A DNA stretch of 64,000 nt from Fragilaria radians (taxonomy: Eukaryota; Bacillariophyta; Fragilariophyceae; Fragilariales; Fragilariaceae), in assembly GCA_900642245.1 (NCBI GenBank), contig CAAAJI010000033.1, forward strand, positions 246,684 through 310,683, in the 5' to 3' direction. Position numbers and translations under genes: made by a program. Shown piece by piece: positions 1-9,770 of the stretch. The notes under the pieces were generated by a model. It was not told the origin of the DNA. It did not search any database and saw nothing but the letters and a program-made list of their open reading frames with translations. How positions within the stretch are numbered: the stretch's first letter is position 1; each line of letters starts with the position of its first letter.

Positions 1-1676
1 CGGGTGTTCAATTTTTGACGCACAGATGTTGCATAGACAGCTCCTTTACCTAGGCTCATTATTCCACCTTTGTGACTCCTCATGTCCGTGTGGCATGCAA
101 AGGATGCATCTACCCACCATTTTATGATCTGTAGATTGTCACATTGCAGGGTTAGTTCAATATCAATGGTGTTCCTTAGATACTTGATCACCCTGCATAA
201 CTTTTGGTAGTCTTCCATATCAGGCTTTTTCACGCGGGTACACAGAAATGATACTGCTAGTTGTATGTCAGGGCGAGCCCGCTTAGACAGAAAGAGCAAT
301 TTGGCCACTAGTGTATGGAATAGCTCTCCTGTTTTATTGTCAAGGTATACTGGGCTCTGATTGTTGACTAAAAATAGGTGGCTTGCTGCTGGTGAGTTTG
401 CAGTCCCTGACATATCATCAGGAGCCTCATCAAGAATCCCTTGTATGTAATCCCTCATCCTGATGACTACCTTGTCTTCCTTGCTGAAATCCAGATTCAT
501 TCCCAAGTATTCATGATTCTTACCTCGGTTCACTGTTAGCGGTGCTTCTTTCCCGAATACCTCAGATAACTTACCTATGACATGTGTAACCACAGCTGGA
601 TCCAGATGGGATATCTTAAGATCATCAACATGCCATACAATGGTGCATTGTGAACCATTAACAGTCCTGTTTGTAACACACCAATCATATGGATTAATTG
701 TAAATCCCCACTCCTGCAATTGAGCGGTTTGCTTCTTCCAAAACAATAGTGCAGCTTGAAGTGTACCATATAATGCCTTATTTAATTTCACGTATAAGGA
801 CTTTTTTGCATTTTCAAACATGACAAATCTTTCATACTTAGAGGGCTGAAGGTTCACCAAAATGTACATCATTGTTCCTGTTATTTTCATATGTACAATT
901 TCGTCCCTATTTGCCTGTAGGAATGCACCAGGGATGTCAACTGTTGCTACGTCTCGCTTCTCTGATGCATCAATCACACTGGTTAACATAACTGATTCTA
1001 TGGCAACAGTTGGCAAACTTGCATCCTCTTTATTGCTATACAACCTTTGTTGACAACCGTCAGCGCATCCCCTGCCCTTGATTTGTCCTGTGCGCTTTTG
1101 CTTGAGAAACATCAGGCAGGGGAGTGCCTCTTGTCGCCTTTGAGTACCAAGCATTTTCCCGTCAACTGGCAATAGTACTTCACGATCATGTAATTGCTTC
1201 AACTCATTGTGAACGGCTCTTAAACCCTCATTGCCAAACATCTCTAAACCACGTTTTAGACTGTACTGGGTTAAGCATATGTGATCCATGGTTGCATATG
1301 AGTGGGAGTAATCACGAGGTCTGCAAGGGCGCAAGTTGTAGTTTAAACTGCGAGGTCCATAGTGCATGTCCATCTCAGCCTCAAGATTGATTTCCACCAG
1401 CTGCTCAGCATTCTCGTCATTTTCACCTCTATTTTCATTATCATTGGTTCCATCAATGATATCAATTTCATCAATCAGATCATTATCATTCATTTGTTCA
1501 TTAATGTTGTCTATTTCATTTTCTTCTGGCACATTTCTGTCATCCACAGCCTCCTCTGTAGGCATCTCAAGACAAGGCATATTCTGGGTTTCTACTACCA
1601 GCAGTTCATTTTGATTTGTTGCCTTGTCAACTTCATCACTTGTTGTTTGCAATAATTCATCTGACTCACTGTCAGG
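1..1676 (-). pseudogene. pol: copia reverse transcriptase and start of RNase H, open at the window edge
   Basis: A single frame is open from 1676 to base 1. It begins with an acidic Asp/Glu/Ser linker, then shows the copia RT landmarks in order: LHDREVL, KGRGCADG, DIPGAFLQA, KALYGTLQAALLFW, WHVDDLK (the catalytic box, HVDD instead of YVDD), SKRARPDIQ and KYLRNT. The first RNase H residues follow (WWVDASFACH), including its catalytic D. The product would copy element RNA into cDNA. The frame is cut off upstream only by the single TAA at 1677-1679. Decay in this half is low, so the stop may be recent. Confidence 0.92.
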
Positions 1677-1679
1677 TTA

Positions 1680-2240
1680 AGATTGTTCATCCATTTCCAT
1701 TTCATCATCATGTAAGTCATTTGAAATGTCAGATCTCATCATTCTTATTCTATCAACAACCTCTTTCGGCATTGGTAGCACTGTCCAACAATTGCAAGCG
1801 ATCACTCTTCCTGAGGTGAGACTAAAGAATAGGTGGGAACCTTGCACATTCCCGGTGGGTCTTAGGGCTAATGCTCCTATAGTACGTGGAATCATTGTAT
1901 TGTCGTGTTCTTCATGAGTTTGGACATACTCACCAAATTCAAGTCTGCAGTGCTTTGAATAATTCACCTGGTTTCCAGTCACAATTGTTTGAGGGCTTAG
2001 TGATTTTGATATCACTTCCTCTTTTGGGAAGCTGTTGAGCCAAAAGTTGCAATAGTAAACCAATTCAACCATCATTCTATTGGGCATTGGAGTGAACGGT
2101 AAGGTACCTTTCAACTTCTGGCACATGCTCCTGACGTGCCACAATGTTCAGATTAATTCCTAGACCTGACAAGGTGTATCTGAGGGAATCAAACTGACCA
2201 TCCATTAAGAAATGGGATACTTTAAAGCCTCTTTCTTGAT
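1680..2240 (-). pseudogene. pol: copia integrase remnant with internal deletion, frameshift and stop
   Basis: From about 2240 down, the frame reads YQERGFKV...MDGQF...EHVPEVERYL, which matches the second half of a CoDi-type integrase core. It carries the D of MDG and the E of EHVPE. The zinc-binding HHCC region and the first catalytic D are missing, lost between the protease segment and this point. Near 2110 the frame changes and about a dozen residues are lost before TLPFTPMPN. The C-terminal part then follows, including GEYVQTHEEHDN and ALRPTGN. It reaches an acidic linker and stops at TAA (1677-1679), after which the same frame stays open into the RT. Confidence 0.85.
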
Positions 2241-2245
2241 AAGTA

Positions 2246-3196
2246 TTATATATATATTGTTTCCAAATAGTAAAGCCCCTTGGCAGCCTGCTTAAAGGTT
2301 CTTAGTGTTCCATCTTTTTTGGTCACCATAAACTCGTTCCCGTTTTGGCTTGAGTATGTAATGATAAAACCCTTTGTGCGAAGACAAGCTAACGAGAGGA
2401 TATTCACAATTCCATCTGGCTGGTACCATACTGTGCCATATCCAGGCAGGTCACCAACCATATCAGTGCGTGAAATTCCACTGGTTGAGTGAATGTTCAT
2501 GAATTTATCGGCTTTGCATATATTTTGAAGGAGTTTTGGCTTTGCAAATACATCTATTGTGGACTGGTTGTCCAAAAGTATCCAGGTTTCTGAGATGTTG
2601 TTTGTATCCCTGATTGTATTCAACAATACACTTTTATGATGATAGTTGCAAAATATGAATTGAATTACATCCATGTTGCTGCTGTGAGCCCCTGCCATTA
2701 GCAGAGTGCTGCCAGTTTCAGCAATTGTATGGTCAGAATTTTCCATAAGTGAGTTTTGATTTCCGGTGACATTGTTATTAGTGTCTTCTGTTGGACAATT
2801 TGTTGCATAATGACCATTCCTTCCACATCTGTAACAGGTAATCACTCGTTGAGTGCATCGATTGTTGTTCAAGTTTGAGAATGTGGCAAAGGACATCCCA
2901 TCATGCACGTCACTTTGGTTAGATTCAGCTTTCCAGTTTGTCAACAAGTGATATGCGCTGGACAATGTCTTGGGGTAGCCATCATGGCCTTGAAGGTAAT
3001 CATTCTGGAGACCATCTAATAGTTTTCCGTAGCAAATGCGGTTGGCGCCATTTAGGAAAGCAATTGCATAGAACTCATCCTGTGCCTTGTTCTCATCATT
3101 CACGCTCAATTCCTCTAATTCCTTTCCAAGATCCTTTGCAGTTTTATTGATTAGAACCGGATCATTTCCAATGAGACCTCCAATGTGAGTGATCAC
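2246..3196 (-). pseudogene. pol: copia CCHC knuckle and aspartic protease segment
   Basis: This 316-residue frame is in phase with gag. It holds a zinc knuckle of the form CYRCGRNGHYATNC, a retroviral-type protease with the active-site motif LLDNQST (the usual D-N/S-Q/G-S/A-T of copia), and the pre-integrase segment ending LYYLET. The frame then stops in an ATATATATAA run at about 2246, where the integrase core should begin. The protease would normally process the Gag-Pol polyprotein; without an integrase this copy is dead. Confidence 0.85.
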
Positions 3197-3208
3197 ATCA
3201 ATCTGGTT

Positions 3209-3877
3209 CTAAAAATATTCAAAGTAAGCTTGAGTTGGCTGATGCCAAAGTTGATGACAGTTATAGAATCTCTTCTTTGCTTCATGGAGGGCTTGTGGGA
3301 TATACTTTTGAATTTGGTAATTGTATGCCACATCCTTGATGATCTTCAAAAGTTCAATTGCATCACCATTTTGGGAGACAGACACATAACCAGGAGAAGC
3401 TTCAACTTTCTGACGCATAACATCGGAGCATTGACCCCAGATAAGTGAATCTGCTGTCTTGATATTTTCTGTTAAAGTCAACTTACGTTTGACATAGTCA
3501 TTGACACTTTTTTCCCAAATTCTGATGTCAGTTCTGGTTGCATCTTCAGGTGGGTCATTTGGTTGTGAAATTCCAAAAAGTTTCATATTTTCGATTGACA
3601 AACGAGTATCCATACCAAACTTGTATGTCCTTCCTATGAATTCTGCAATTTCTCTGGTTGTCTTGGTGTATTGGTCAGCTTGGCGTGCATCAATGCTGTC
3701 ATAAACATGGCCTTTCAGATCATCACATCGGCCTTCAAATCGGTTTAACCTTGTGCTTGGCATTATTTGCCTTGGAGGAAATCGAGGTCTTTGATCGTTG
3801 TTTCCAACCAATGGAGAGTGTGAAATGGTTCTGGCAGCTTCATTGGATGATGTCGCAATCGGCAATGGTGAAGACAT
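3209..3877 (-). pseudogene. gag: copia gag N-terminal part
   Basis: A 222-residue frame starts at an ATG (3877) and covers the N-terminal gag region: a basic proline/arginine-rich leader followed by helical gag sequence, with no zinc knuckle of its own. It ends at TAG (3209-3211). The same frame continues past this stop directly into the CCHC and protease part, so the stop is either a nonsense mutation or, less likely, a read-through site. Gag packages the element's RNA into virus-like particles in the cytoplasm. Confidence 0.75.
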
Positions 3878-3901
3878 GTTATCCTTTTTATATTAAGTTT
3901 A

Positions 3902-4130
3902 TGTTGGACCACAGAGACCTATTGTCTACACCTGTACCAATCAGGTAACAAGATAAAGTAGTAGATAGTAAATGTGCAACTAAATGTACCTCTTTACTAT
4001 TGTTAAACTTAATATAATGAGTGATTCTGGTTTGATTCGTCGCGTCGATCACCTTTCCAGTTACTAATTTTCATAATTCTCCGCTCCATTTTTTGTATCC
4101 TTATTGTATATATTTCTCAGCTCCCCAACA
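3902..4130 (-). repeat. Putative 5' LTR of the copia element
   Basis: Read on the minus strand, this 229-base stretch begins TGTTGGGG and ends CCAACA, the usual TG...CA LTR format with matching short inverted ends. It holds a TATA-like AAATATATAC run near 4105 and ends about 24 bases before the gag ATG. No tRNA primer-binding site of the usual TGGTATCAGAGC type follows it, which weakens the boundary call. The 3' LTR would lie outside the window, so the LTR cannot be confirmed by its twin. Confidence 0.45.
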
Positions 4131-4278
4131 CACCTACTATCTGCTAGCACCGATAGTAGAAAATGGGCCGTGATAGCTGTTTCAGCTATCATACGATCAG
4201 AGTATACACATTTTATAAATAATCGCAATTAGCGGCTCCGATGATGATGTAAGCCACGAATCGGGGGGAGATAATGAT

Positions 4279-4536
4279 TTGAGTAAAGAAGCAGATGAAA
4301 AACTTTTGTTGTTTGATAGGAAAGGATCCAAAAAACCAGAGTATTGGAGTTTCATAAAATTAATCGCACCAAATAACACAAAAGAGATATGGAAAAGCAG
4401 TGAATGTGTTGGGGCATATTGTACGAAATGCAAATTGCATTTGAAATATGCAACATCTAATCCAGCATCGATTCCAAGACACATGAATCATAAGCATAAA
4501 AAAGATCTGATGGACTTTGAGGGGGGGGGGAAATAA
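4279..4536 (+). pseudogene. hAT transposase N-terminal BED zinc-finger fragment
   Basis: About 85 residues include CTKCKLHLKY...RHMNHKHKK, a C-x2-C...H-x4-H BED-type finger that binds transposon ends. No ATG opens it (the frame enters through a TTG), and it ends at a run of ten G residues followed by a stop. The homopolymer may mark a slippage or rearrangement joint. Together with the downstream dimerisation fragment it identifies the element as hAT. Confidence 0.8.
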
Positions 4537-4606
4537 AATAAAAGAACGCTTGGAACACTACACAAGCATTTTCATTCAGCTCCCCAGAAGAAAATAATCC
4601 CCAGCT

Positions 4607-4951
4607 TCCAAATTGAAAAGATATCGCGAACGAGAAACTTCAAACATTAATGAAGAAGTGGATAAATACTTGTACCATCTCTCAAAAGTGGATATTACAT
4701 CAATAGAATGTCCTTTGGAGTGGTGGGAAAGGAATAAATTGAAGGATCCTAATGTTGCGGTTTGAGCGAGAAAATGGCTATCAGTCTGCGCTACACCCAC
4801 ACCAAGTGAGCAAGTTTTCTCGATAAGAGGCTTGATTAATACTCCCAAACAATCTACTCTCACTGGCGAAGCTATCTACAAACAAGTACTTATCCACAAT
4901 AACTGGAAATCTCTCAATGCTCCACTGGAACGACTTGGAAAAGTACTAAAA
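4607..4951 (+). pseudogene. hAT transposase C-terminal dimerisation domain fragment
   Basis: One frame reads EEVDKYLYHLS...CPLEWWERNKLKDPN, then a TGA where hAT proteins have a Leu/Ala, then ARKWLSVCATPTPSEQVFS...GLINTPKQ and LIHNNW. This is the hAT family C-terminal signature: the P-LEWW element and the TP-SE-VFS box that holds the multimerisation interface. The internal TGA makes it a pseudogene. The close match after the stop suggests fairly recent loss. Confidence 0.85.
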
Positions 4952-5297
4952 TGATAATTATCCTTTTATTCAAATTCTTAAAGAAAGTAAAAAGAACTTC
5001 CCAAGCGGGAGATGTAGGATTACTCTCTAAAATAAAAGAAATAATAATAATGACATTGAATATAATAATAACTGATAGTATGATAGCAGAGCGTGATAGC
5101 AAACGCTGGTTTTTTCTAAGTTCTACTATCTGATAGCAGCAGAGCCTAAATTCTGTACGTATGAGTTTATATTGTCGGACGATTTATAGTAATAGTAGTA
5201 ATACTGTACGGGAGGAGGGTAACAACAACTTCAAAATGTTTAGATACTTAGTTTCTTCAAGAACACGTATTTCATAGTTGAGAGAGAACTAATTGTG

Positions 5298-6218
5298 ATG
5301 ATATCGTTTTGTAATCGTATGACATCTTTCTGGTTGTTCTCAACATTTTGTTATTTAACGATAACGCCAAGTCTTTCTTCGTCTTCGTCGTCGTCGTTGC
5401 CACCACAGCCACCGCGATCAAGAAACATCCTGAAGGAGATGACAACAAGTGCATTTTTACTTCCTCGTGGAATACTCTTTGGATCACGCCTGTCTAAGAA
5501 TCGTGAATTTGTATTGGAAAAGTCGTCATCATCATCATTGTCATCCATATCAGCAGCATCTACAGAAGAAGGCGTCGATGATATAAAGTTGGAGACTAAT
5601 AGGAACAATTTAACTGCACAACAATCATCATCTCCGAAAGATCTGCAGGAAGCAGTCATACGTCCTTCTCGTGCGATATCGATATCCAAATCCATCCTTG
5701 TACCCTTTTCGATTGAGGCAGCGTATGATGCCTTTTCAAACTTTCCACGACAGGCAGAATTTTCACCTTGGATTCGTCAAGTAAGGATAGTTGACGAAAC
5801 AGAAGATGCTAATAATAGTATTCAAAATGATCAACCCAAGCTGGTACGAACTCAATGGTCCATGGGATTTCGTGGATTATCCATTCATTGGAATGCTATT
5901 TGTACAACCATGTCACGACCATATTGTATTGAGTGGGAAAGTACATCAGGGATGAAAAATTATGGTACCGTAACCTTTCAAGAAGAAGAAGAAGGAATCA
6001 TGACAATGTCCAAGACTCGTGTGACACTTACCATGACATTTGTAGCCCCTACTCTGGTGGCACGACTGTTTCGAAAATCCAGTGCTCTTCAAGAATTTGT
6101 GCAAAATCGAATGGTAGGGACAACACTAAGAAACTTTCGAGATATAATTACGAACGAAGTGATGAATACTTCGTCAACCACGACTATCGATACAACAACA
6201 AGAATGGAACAAATTTAG
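5298..6218 (+). CDS. SRPBCC-fold (polyketide cyclase/Coq10-like) protein with targeting leader
   Basis: 306 residues from ATG 5298; a second in-frame ATG is at 5319. A hydrophobic N-terminus (about residues 10-24) is followed by a long Ser-rich stretch and a TTSAFLLPRG motif near residue 50 that recalls diatom plastid leaders, although it lies rather far in for a signal-peptide cleavage site. From about residue 130 to 290 the sequence fits the START/SRPBCC fold. It begins ISKSILVPFSIEAAYDAFSNF, then FSPWIRQV, alternating beta strands, and a long C-terminal helix (LQEFVQNRMVGTTLRNF). These proteins bind lipids or quinone-like molecules in a helix-grip cavity. The specific ligand cannot be read from sequence. 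No intron is needed. It is convergent with RPC4. Confidence 0.75.
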   Translation: MISFCNRMTSFWLFSTFCYLTITPSLSSSSSSSLPPQPPRSRNILKEMTTSAFLLPRGILFGSRLSKNREFVLEKSSSSSLSSISAASTEEGVDDIKLETNRNNLTAQQSSSPKDLQEAVIRPSRAISISKSILVPFSIEAAYDAFSNFPRQAEFSPWIRQVRIVDETEDANNSIQNDQPKLVRTQWSMGFRGLSIHWNAICTTMSRPYCIEWESTSGMKNYGTVTFQEEEEGIMTMSKTRVTLTMTFVAPTLVARLFRKSSALQEFVQNRMVGTTLRNFRDIITNEVMNTSSTTTIDTTTRMEQI

Positions 6219-6543
6219 CATCAGACCTTACGTAATGTCAATTGAGAAAGCATATATGATTTGAATGTGATAATGATGGGAGGATTTAAAGTTTATGACA
6301 ATCATGGCGAATACTTGGGGATATAGCAAGCCGTGTCCCTTATGATTTGGGGAACAGGCGACGACACAGTATCAGTTCAAGTCTCGACTAACAGTTACTC
6401 CGACCTACCTCTATCTACTCCTTGTTGCCATAATGATACCAAGAACGATGAAAAAAAGACTAGATTCTTTAAGAATACTAAAATAGCAATAGCATTCTTA
6501 AATTATTTTGTAGTTCGTTCTCAATCAGAACGATGCAGATCCT
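6219..6543. other. Intergenic spacer between convergent genes
   Basis: 325 bases between the stop of the SRPBCC gene and the stop of RPC4. It should hold both 3' UTRs. I see no gene or repeat in it. Confidence 0.6.
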
Positions 6544-7812
6544 TTATGTGGAAAACGCTTCCTTGACGTTGGGTGTAACAACAATTGTCTTTCCAATGCT
6601 TCCCAATGGTATATAGTTTGCATCTTCTACTTCTAACAAGGCTGCTTGTTGCGAAAACCCACAAGGGAGACCTTCCGATACAAGAAATTGTGTATCACCC
6701 ATGGTAAAAATTGTCTTTCCACTTTTGTACACAGATATGCGTCCTAGCTTTCCACCCGATGAGGCAGTTGTACTAGTCAAAACGTTATCAAAGGCGTTCT
6801 CCAAGAGTGGAGGGACCGATACGAAATCTGATAATGCTCCTCCTATCATTGACTCCTCACCATTGTTATTATTCATATCTGATGAGGTCGCTGGCATGAC
6901 GTTATCATCACTTGAAATAATAGCAGGCGGAAGAATTGATCCATCTGCAGCAACTTGGCCAGTTTCCAGAGGAAGCCTTGTCGGAAGCTGGACTAAAAAC
7001 CAAGGATTATTATCTTCATCACGCCGGCTAACTTCACTTAGATTTCGATTTGCAAAGGGTGACGACATGGAAAACACTTTTAACAAATCCTCCTCCGATG
7101 AGACATCACAATAAAGGGACGGTCGAGTCGATACGGGACCGATGCCTACGGGTACACGAGCATCTGGAAATGGAAGTTGTGCCGGTTGCAATGTCTTCAT
7201 GGCATGGGCATCCCGACGAGATGCCGAAGTGCGTTTGCGCCCTTCATCGCTAGAATCAGAATCGTAAAAGTCTGGTATAGAGAATGAGGAGGAAATTATA
7301 GCGGCATCATCCTCAAACATTGATTGCGCCCGATTTCCACCAGCAGCGTTTCCGGAAAGTGCCGATCTTTTACTATCTTGTGCTGACATACCAGTACCGA
7401 TGGCTTCATCCAATTCACCCACAATAATTTCATCTGATGCTTCAAATTTTCCTTCCAACTTGATTGTCACTCGTTTCTTGGATGTCGATGCTCCAGCATC
7501 TCCTGACGATGGACCATTTCCAGATGATGCTCCAGCTCCTCCTCCACGTCCACCTCGACCACCACTGGATATTGTCTCAGGAGGAGCATTCCCCGTAAAA
7601 AATACTTGTCCACGAGGAAGAGGACTTCGACCTCTTCCTCGTCCTCGTCCGCCATCACCTCTTCCTCCGCCGCGTCGACCACCACGACCAGGTACTACGG
7701 AACTTGCCCTATCCATGTTTGCTCCTGGCATGGAAATCTTTTTTCCAGTTGACGAAGCCGCAGGAGGCTTACGTGGTTTGAATCGACCCGCTTGTGAAGG
7801 AGGAGGGACCAT
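6544..7812 (-). CDS. RPC4: DNA-directed RNA polymerase III subunit RPC4 (RPC53/POLR3D)
   Basis: 422 residues from ATG 7812 (MVPPPSQAGRFKPRKPP); no ATG lies upstream in this frame before it. RPC4 is part of the RPC4-RPC5 TFIIF-like subcomplex that stabilises RNA polymerase III on tRNA and 5S genes and helps termination and reinitiation in the nucleus. The N-terminus is basic and Gly/Arg-rich (RGG-type, about residues 45-110). The middle is Ser/Asp-rich. The C-terminal ~80 residues carry the conserved RPC4 domain: GKLGRISVYKSGKTIF, then MGDTQFLVSEG, then a G-IGKTIVVTPN ending. This C-terminal pattern and the basic disordered N-terminus are typical of RPC4 proteins. Single exon. It is in tandem with the downstream-numbered DUF1664-like gene. 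Confidence 0.85.
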   Translation of the reverse strand: MVPPPSQAGRFKPRKPPAASSTGKKISMPGANMDRASSVVPGRGGRRGGGRGDGGRGRGRGRSPLPRGQVFFTGNAPPETISSGGRGGRGGGAGASSGNGPSSGDAGASTSKKRVTIKLEGKFEASDEIIVGELDEAIGTGMSAQDSKRSALSGNAAGGNRAQSMFEDDAAIISSSFSIPDFYDSDSSDEGRKRTSASRRDAHAMKTLQPAQLPFPDARVPVGIGPVSTRPSLYCDVSSEEDLLKVFSMSSPFANRNLSEVSRRDEDNNPWFLVQLPTRLPLETGQVAADGSILPPAIISSDDNVMPATSSDMNNNNGEESMIGGALSDFVSVPPLLENAFDNVLTSTTASSGGKLGRISVYKSGKTIFTMGDTQFLVSEGLPCGFSQQAALLEVEDANYIPLGSIGKTIVVTPNVKEAFST

Positions 7813-8576
7813 TTTTATTTTACGTTTGCAAGGACAAGTCAGGAATGACACATACAAGATTGATTCAAGAGACAGAAGCAAATAATCGTCAAAGGTTTGA
7901 ATGGGTGGATTTGAAGAAAATTTTGCTTTTTTTATAGTGTACTTGCTAGGACTCTGTCTGGTCCACTATTTAACTAGATTCTACTGTCCAAAGAGGATGG
8001 TTCATCCTTGTAGTTAATCATGAGGGGGAATTTGAAACTGCAAGATGGAATATAGTATTTTTATTGGGGACGTTTGGATGCTTCTTACGGGATATGTAGC
8101 ATTACAGACACCTCAATCAATGAAGTGAATGACAACATTTACCAATCACCAAAACTTAACCCATCTCAAAACATCATTACCAGGCTCACAAGGTTATTCC
8201 ACCGCTACTATAATTCATCAGATCAGAATTTGTTGTCAAGGCTTTGAAATTAATTTTTCCAAAACTGCTTGCAGTAAAGAAATACTGCTACTATTGGACA
8301 ATTTGACGAAACTTGCAAAAAAAGTACGTAACTAAGAAAAACCACAGTGATGATTATATTTCAAAAGTATCAAGTTCGTCAAAACCTAAGCCGTTATGTC
8401 CCTTTCTTCGATTCTTGGATTAAATTATCTATTTCAACGCAGCTACGCAGCTACAACTCAAAATTACTCATTTACACTCATTTATCTTGATTAACTTAGA
8501 AACAATCTCCATTTTCACAAACATAGGACTCATCAATGAAATCAAAGTAATTTGATCAATTTGTTTTGAAGCGTTT
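7813..8576. other. Intergenic spacer, RPC4 promoter side
   Basis: 764 bases between the RPC4 start and the stop of the next minus-strand gene. It should contain the RPC4 promoter and the 3' UTR of the DUF1664-like gene. It is AT-rich, and no convincing gene was found. Confidence 0.55.
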
Positions 8577-9770
8577 CTAGGTCCGAACGCGATGAAGGAG
8601 AGCCATGACTTCTTCCATGCTGTCGCGTTCGTCCATACTAAACTTTTTTTCATATGCAGGAGAATTCAGGTTGAATAGAGCTGATGTTCGATGGTCATTC
8701 CGAGACACTGCATCATCTTTGGAAGGCAGACTCTCACTGGCACCAGCTCCGTCACCACCAGAATTACCACCTGCTGCAGCATCGGAGGATGATTCCATCA
8801 ACAGGCAGGATTGGTCTCCGATTAACTTGGAACGTACTGGAGTGTGCGAACTCCCTATCTTCTTAACATTTGGAGTTAAGGCAGGGTTGACTTTATTGTG
8901 AAGTAACGGGAAAATATCATCTCCAGAACTGTTGAATTGCATTAGCTCATGGAGTAAATCATCATCGTGTGAGAGAATGGTACTGACTCCTCGTGTCAAA
9001 AGTTGCACTCCTCTGGCGATGTAGGATGTTCGACGTTCTGCATCCGAAAGAGCACGGCGGCATTGATCAACGCTCTTTCCAATGTCGTTTAGATGTTCTT
9101 GAACGTCGTCAACTTTATCCTTCAGTTCCACAACGGTCTCATGAGTTTCCGTTTGCTGATCTTTCAAACCCATGATATGATCCATGAGATGGTCACGTAG
9201 ATTCAAAACGGCAGTACCCAAAGAAGTTACGGCGTGACTAAAGGCGGAAGTCGTCACGGGAAGTAATCCTTTTGCAGTCTCAGGTAAGACATTAGTTAGA
9301 ACAACATAAGAACCCCAACAAAATCCAGCTCCCAAAGCTAACTGAAAGAGATAGTAAACTGTGGAATTGGATTTCTGTGATGTATTGGAGGATGGGTTGA
9401 TTTGATGAATAACAATTGGTGCATGTGACCCAGATCCACCGACCGATTCTACCCTAGAATTCATAGCTTTAGGTGAAAGCAGGGGAGAATCTATTCCGAG
9501 TAATAAAAGGCGCATACCACTTTGGAGAGATGATAGAAACTTCTCAGGATTGCTGACGGCAAAGGCACCCATTCCTAACATGATAATCTGACCAAAAGGT
9601 AACTGAACAGTCGCCGCGCCCTGAACTGCTTTCCCTGCCAACATTGTAGCTCGTTGTACCACCGTCGGATAAGAGAATCTTTTTGGAGAAAAATTGATGG
9701 ATGTTGGATAAGAGTGGGAAGTTTTGTATCCTCTGGTGTTCTTTTGATACCAATTGAAATAACCGCCCAT
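8577..9770 (-). CDS. DUF1664-like membrane-anchored coiled-coil protein
   Basis: 397 residues from ATG 9770 (MGGYFNWYQK); an alternative start at the in-frame ATG near residue 43 would give a protein opening MLAGKAVQG. There is a hydrophobic stretch LPFGQIIMLGMGAFAVS near residues 56-73 and a second, FQLALGAGFCWGSYVVLTNVLP, near 145-165. A long amphipathic coiled coil follows (about 185-265: LRDHLMDHIMGLKDQQTETHETVVELKDKV, written here only in part). This layout of membrane segments then coiled coil is that of plant DUF1664 proteins, whose role is not established. The C-terminal 130 residues are Ser/Gly-rich and look disordered. Confidence 0.65.
   Translation of the reverse strand: MGGYFNWYQKNTRGYKTSHSYPTSINFSPKRFSYPTVVQRATMLAGKAVQGAATVQLPFGQIIMLGMGAFAVSNPEKFLSSLQSGMRLLLLGIDSPLLSPKAMNSRVESVGGSGSHAPIVIHQINPSSNTSQKSNSTVYYLFQLALGAGFCWGSYVVLTNVLPETAKGLLPVTTSAFSHAVTSLGTAVLNLRDHLMDHIMGLKDQQTETHETVVELKDKVDDVQEHLNDIGKSVDQCRRALSDAERRTSYIARGVQLLTRGVSTILSHDDDLLHELMQFNSSGDDIFPLLHNKVNPALTPNVKKIGSSHTPVRSKLIGDQSCLLMESSSDAAAGGNSGGDGAGASESLPSKDDAVSRNDHRTSALFNLNSPAYEKKFSMDERDSMEEVMALLHRVRT

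Larger units (their letters stand above)
1..4130 (-). mobile_element. Ty1/copia-type LTR retrotransposon (CoDi-like), decayed, truncated by window edge
   Basis: On the minus strand, from high to low coordinates, the order is putative LTR, gag, CCHC knuckle, protease, integrase remnants, acidic linker, reverse transcriptase and start of RNase H. This is the copia order (integrase before RT). The element runs off base 1. It cannot be active. An in-frame TAG separates gag from the CCHC part. The integrase core is largely deleted at about 2245, a frame change follows near 2110, and an in-frame TAA lies at 1677-1679. Gag-protease, the integrase remnant and the integrase C-terminus/RT occupy three different frames. 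The diatom CoDi assignment rests on the KGRGCADG and HVDD motifs and the long acidic linker. Confidence 0.93.
4134..5141 (+). mobile_element. hAT-family DNA transposon, internally deleted
   Basis: An N-terminal BED-finger fragment and a C-terminal hAT dimerisation domain lie less than 300 bases apart on the plus strand. The middle of the transposase, including the catalytic DDE region, is absent. Related terminal sequences in opposite orientation flank it. The left side has CTGCTAGCACCGATAGTAG and, further in, GCTATCATACGATCAG. The right side has CTACTATCTGATAGCAG and CTGATAGTATGATAGC (5081-5096). No clean 8-base target duplication could be assigned, so the ends are approximate. Confidence 0.75.

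Noticed and set aside
7400..7885. Proline-rich plus-strand frame of 161 codons
   Set aside because: It is the antisense of the RGG and basic N-terminus of RPC4; the Pro/Arg-rich composition is a shadow of Gly/Arg codons.
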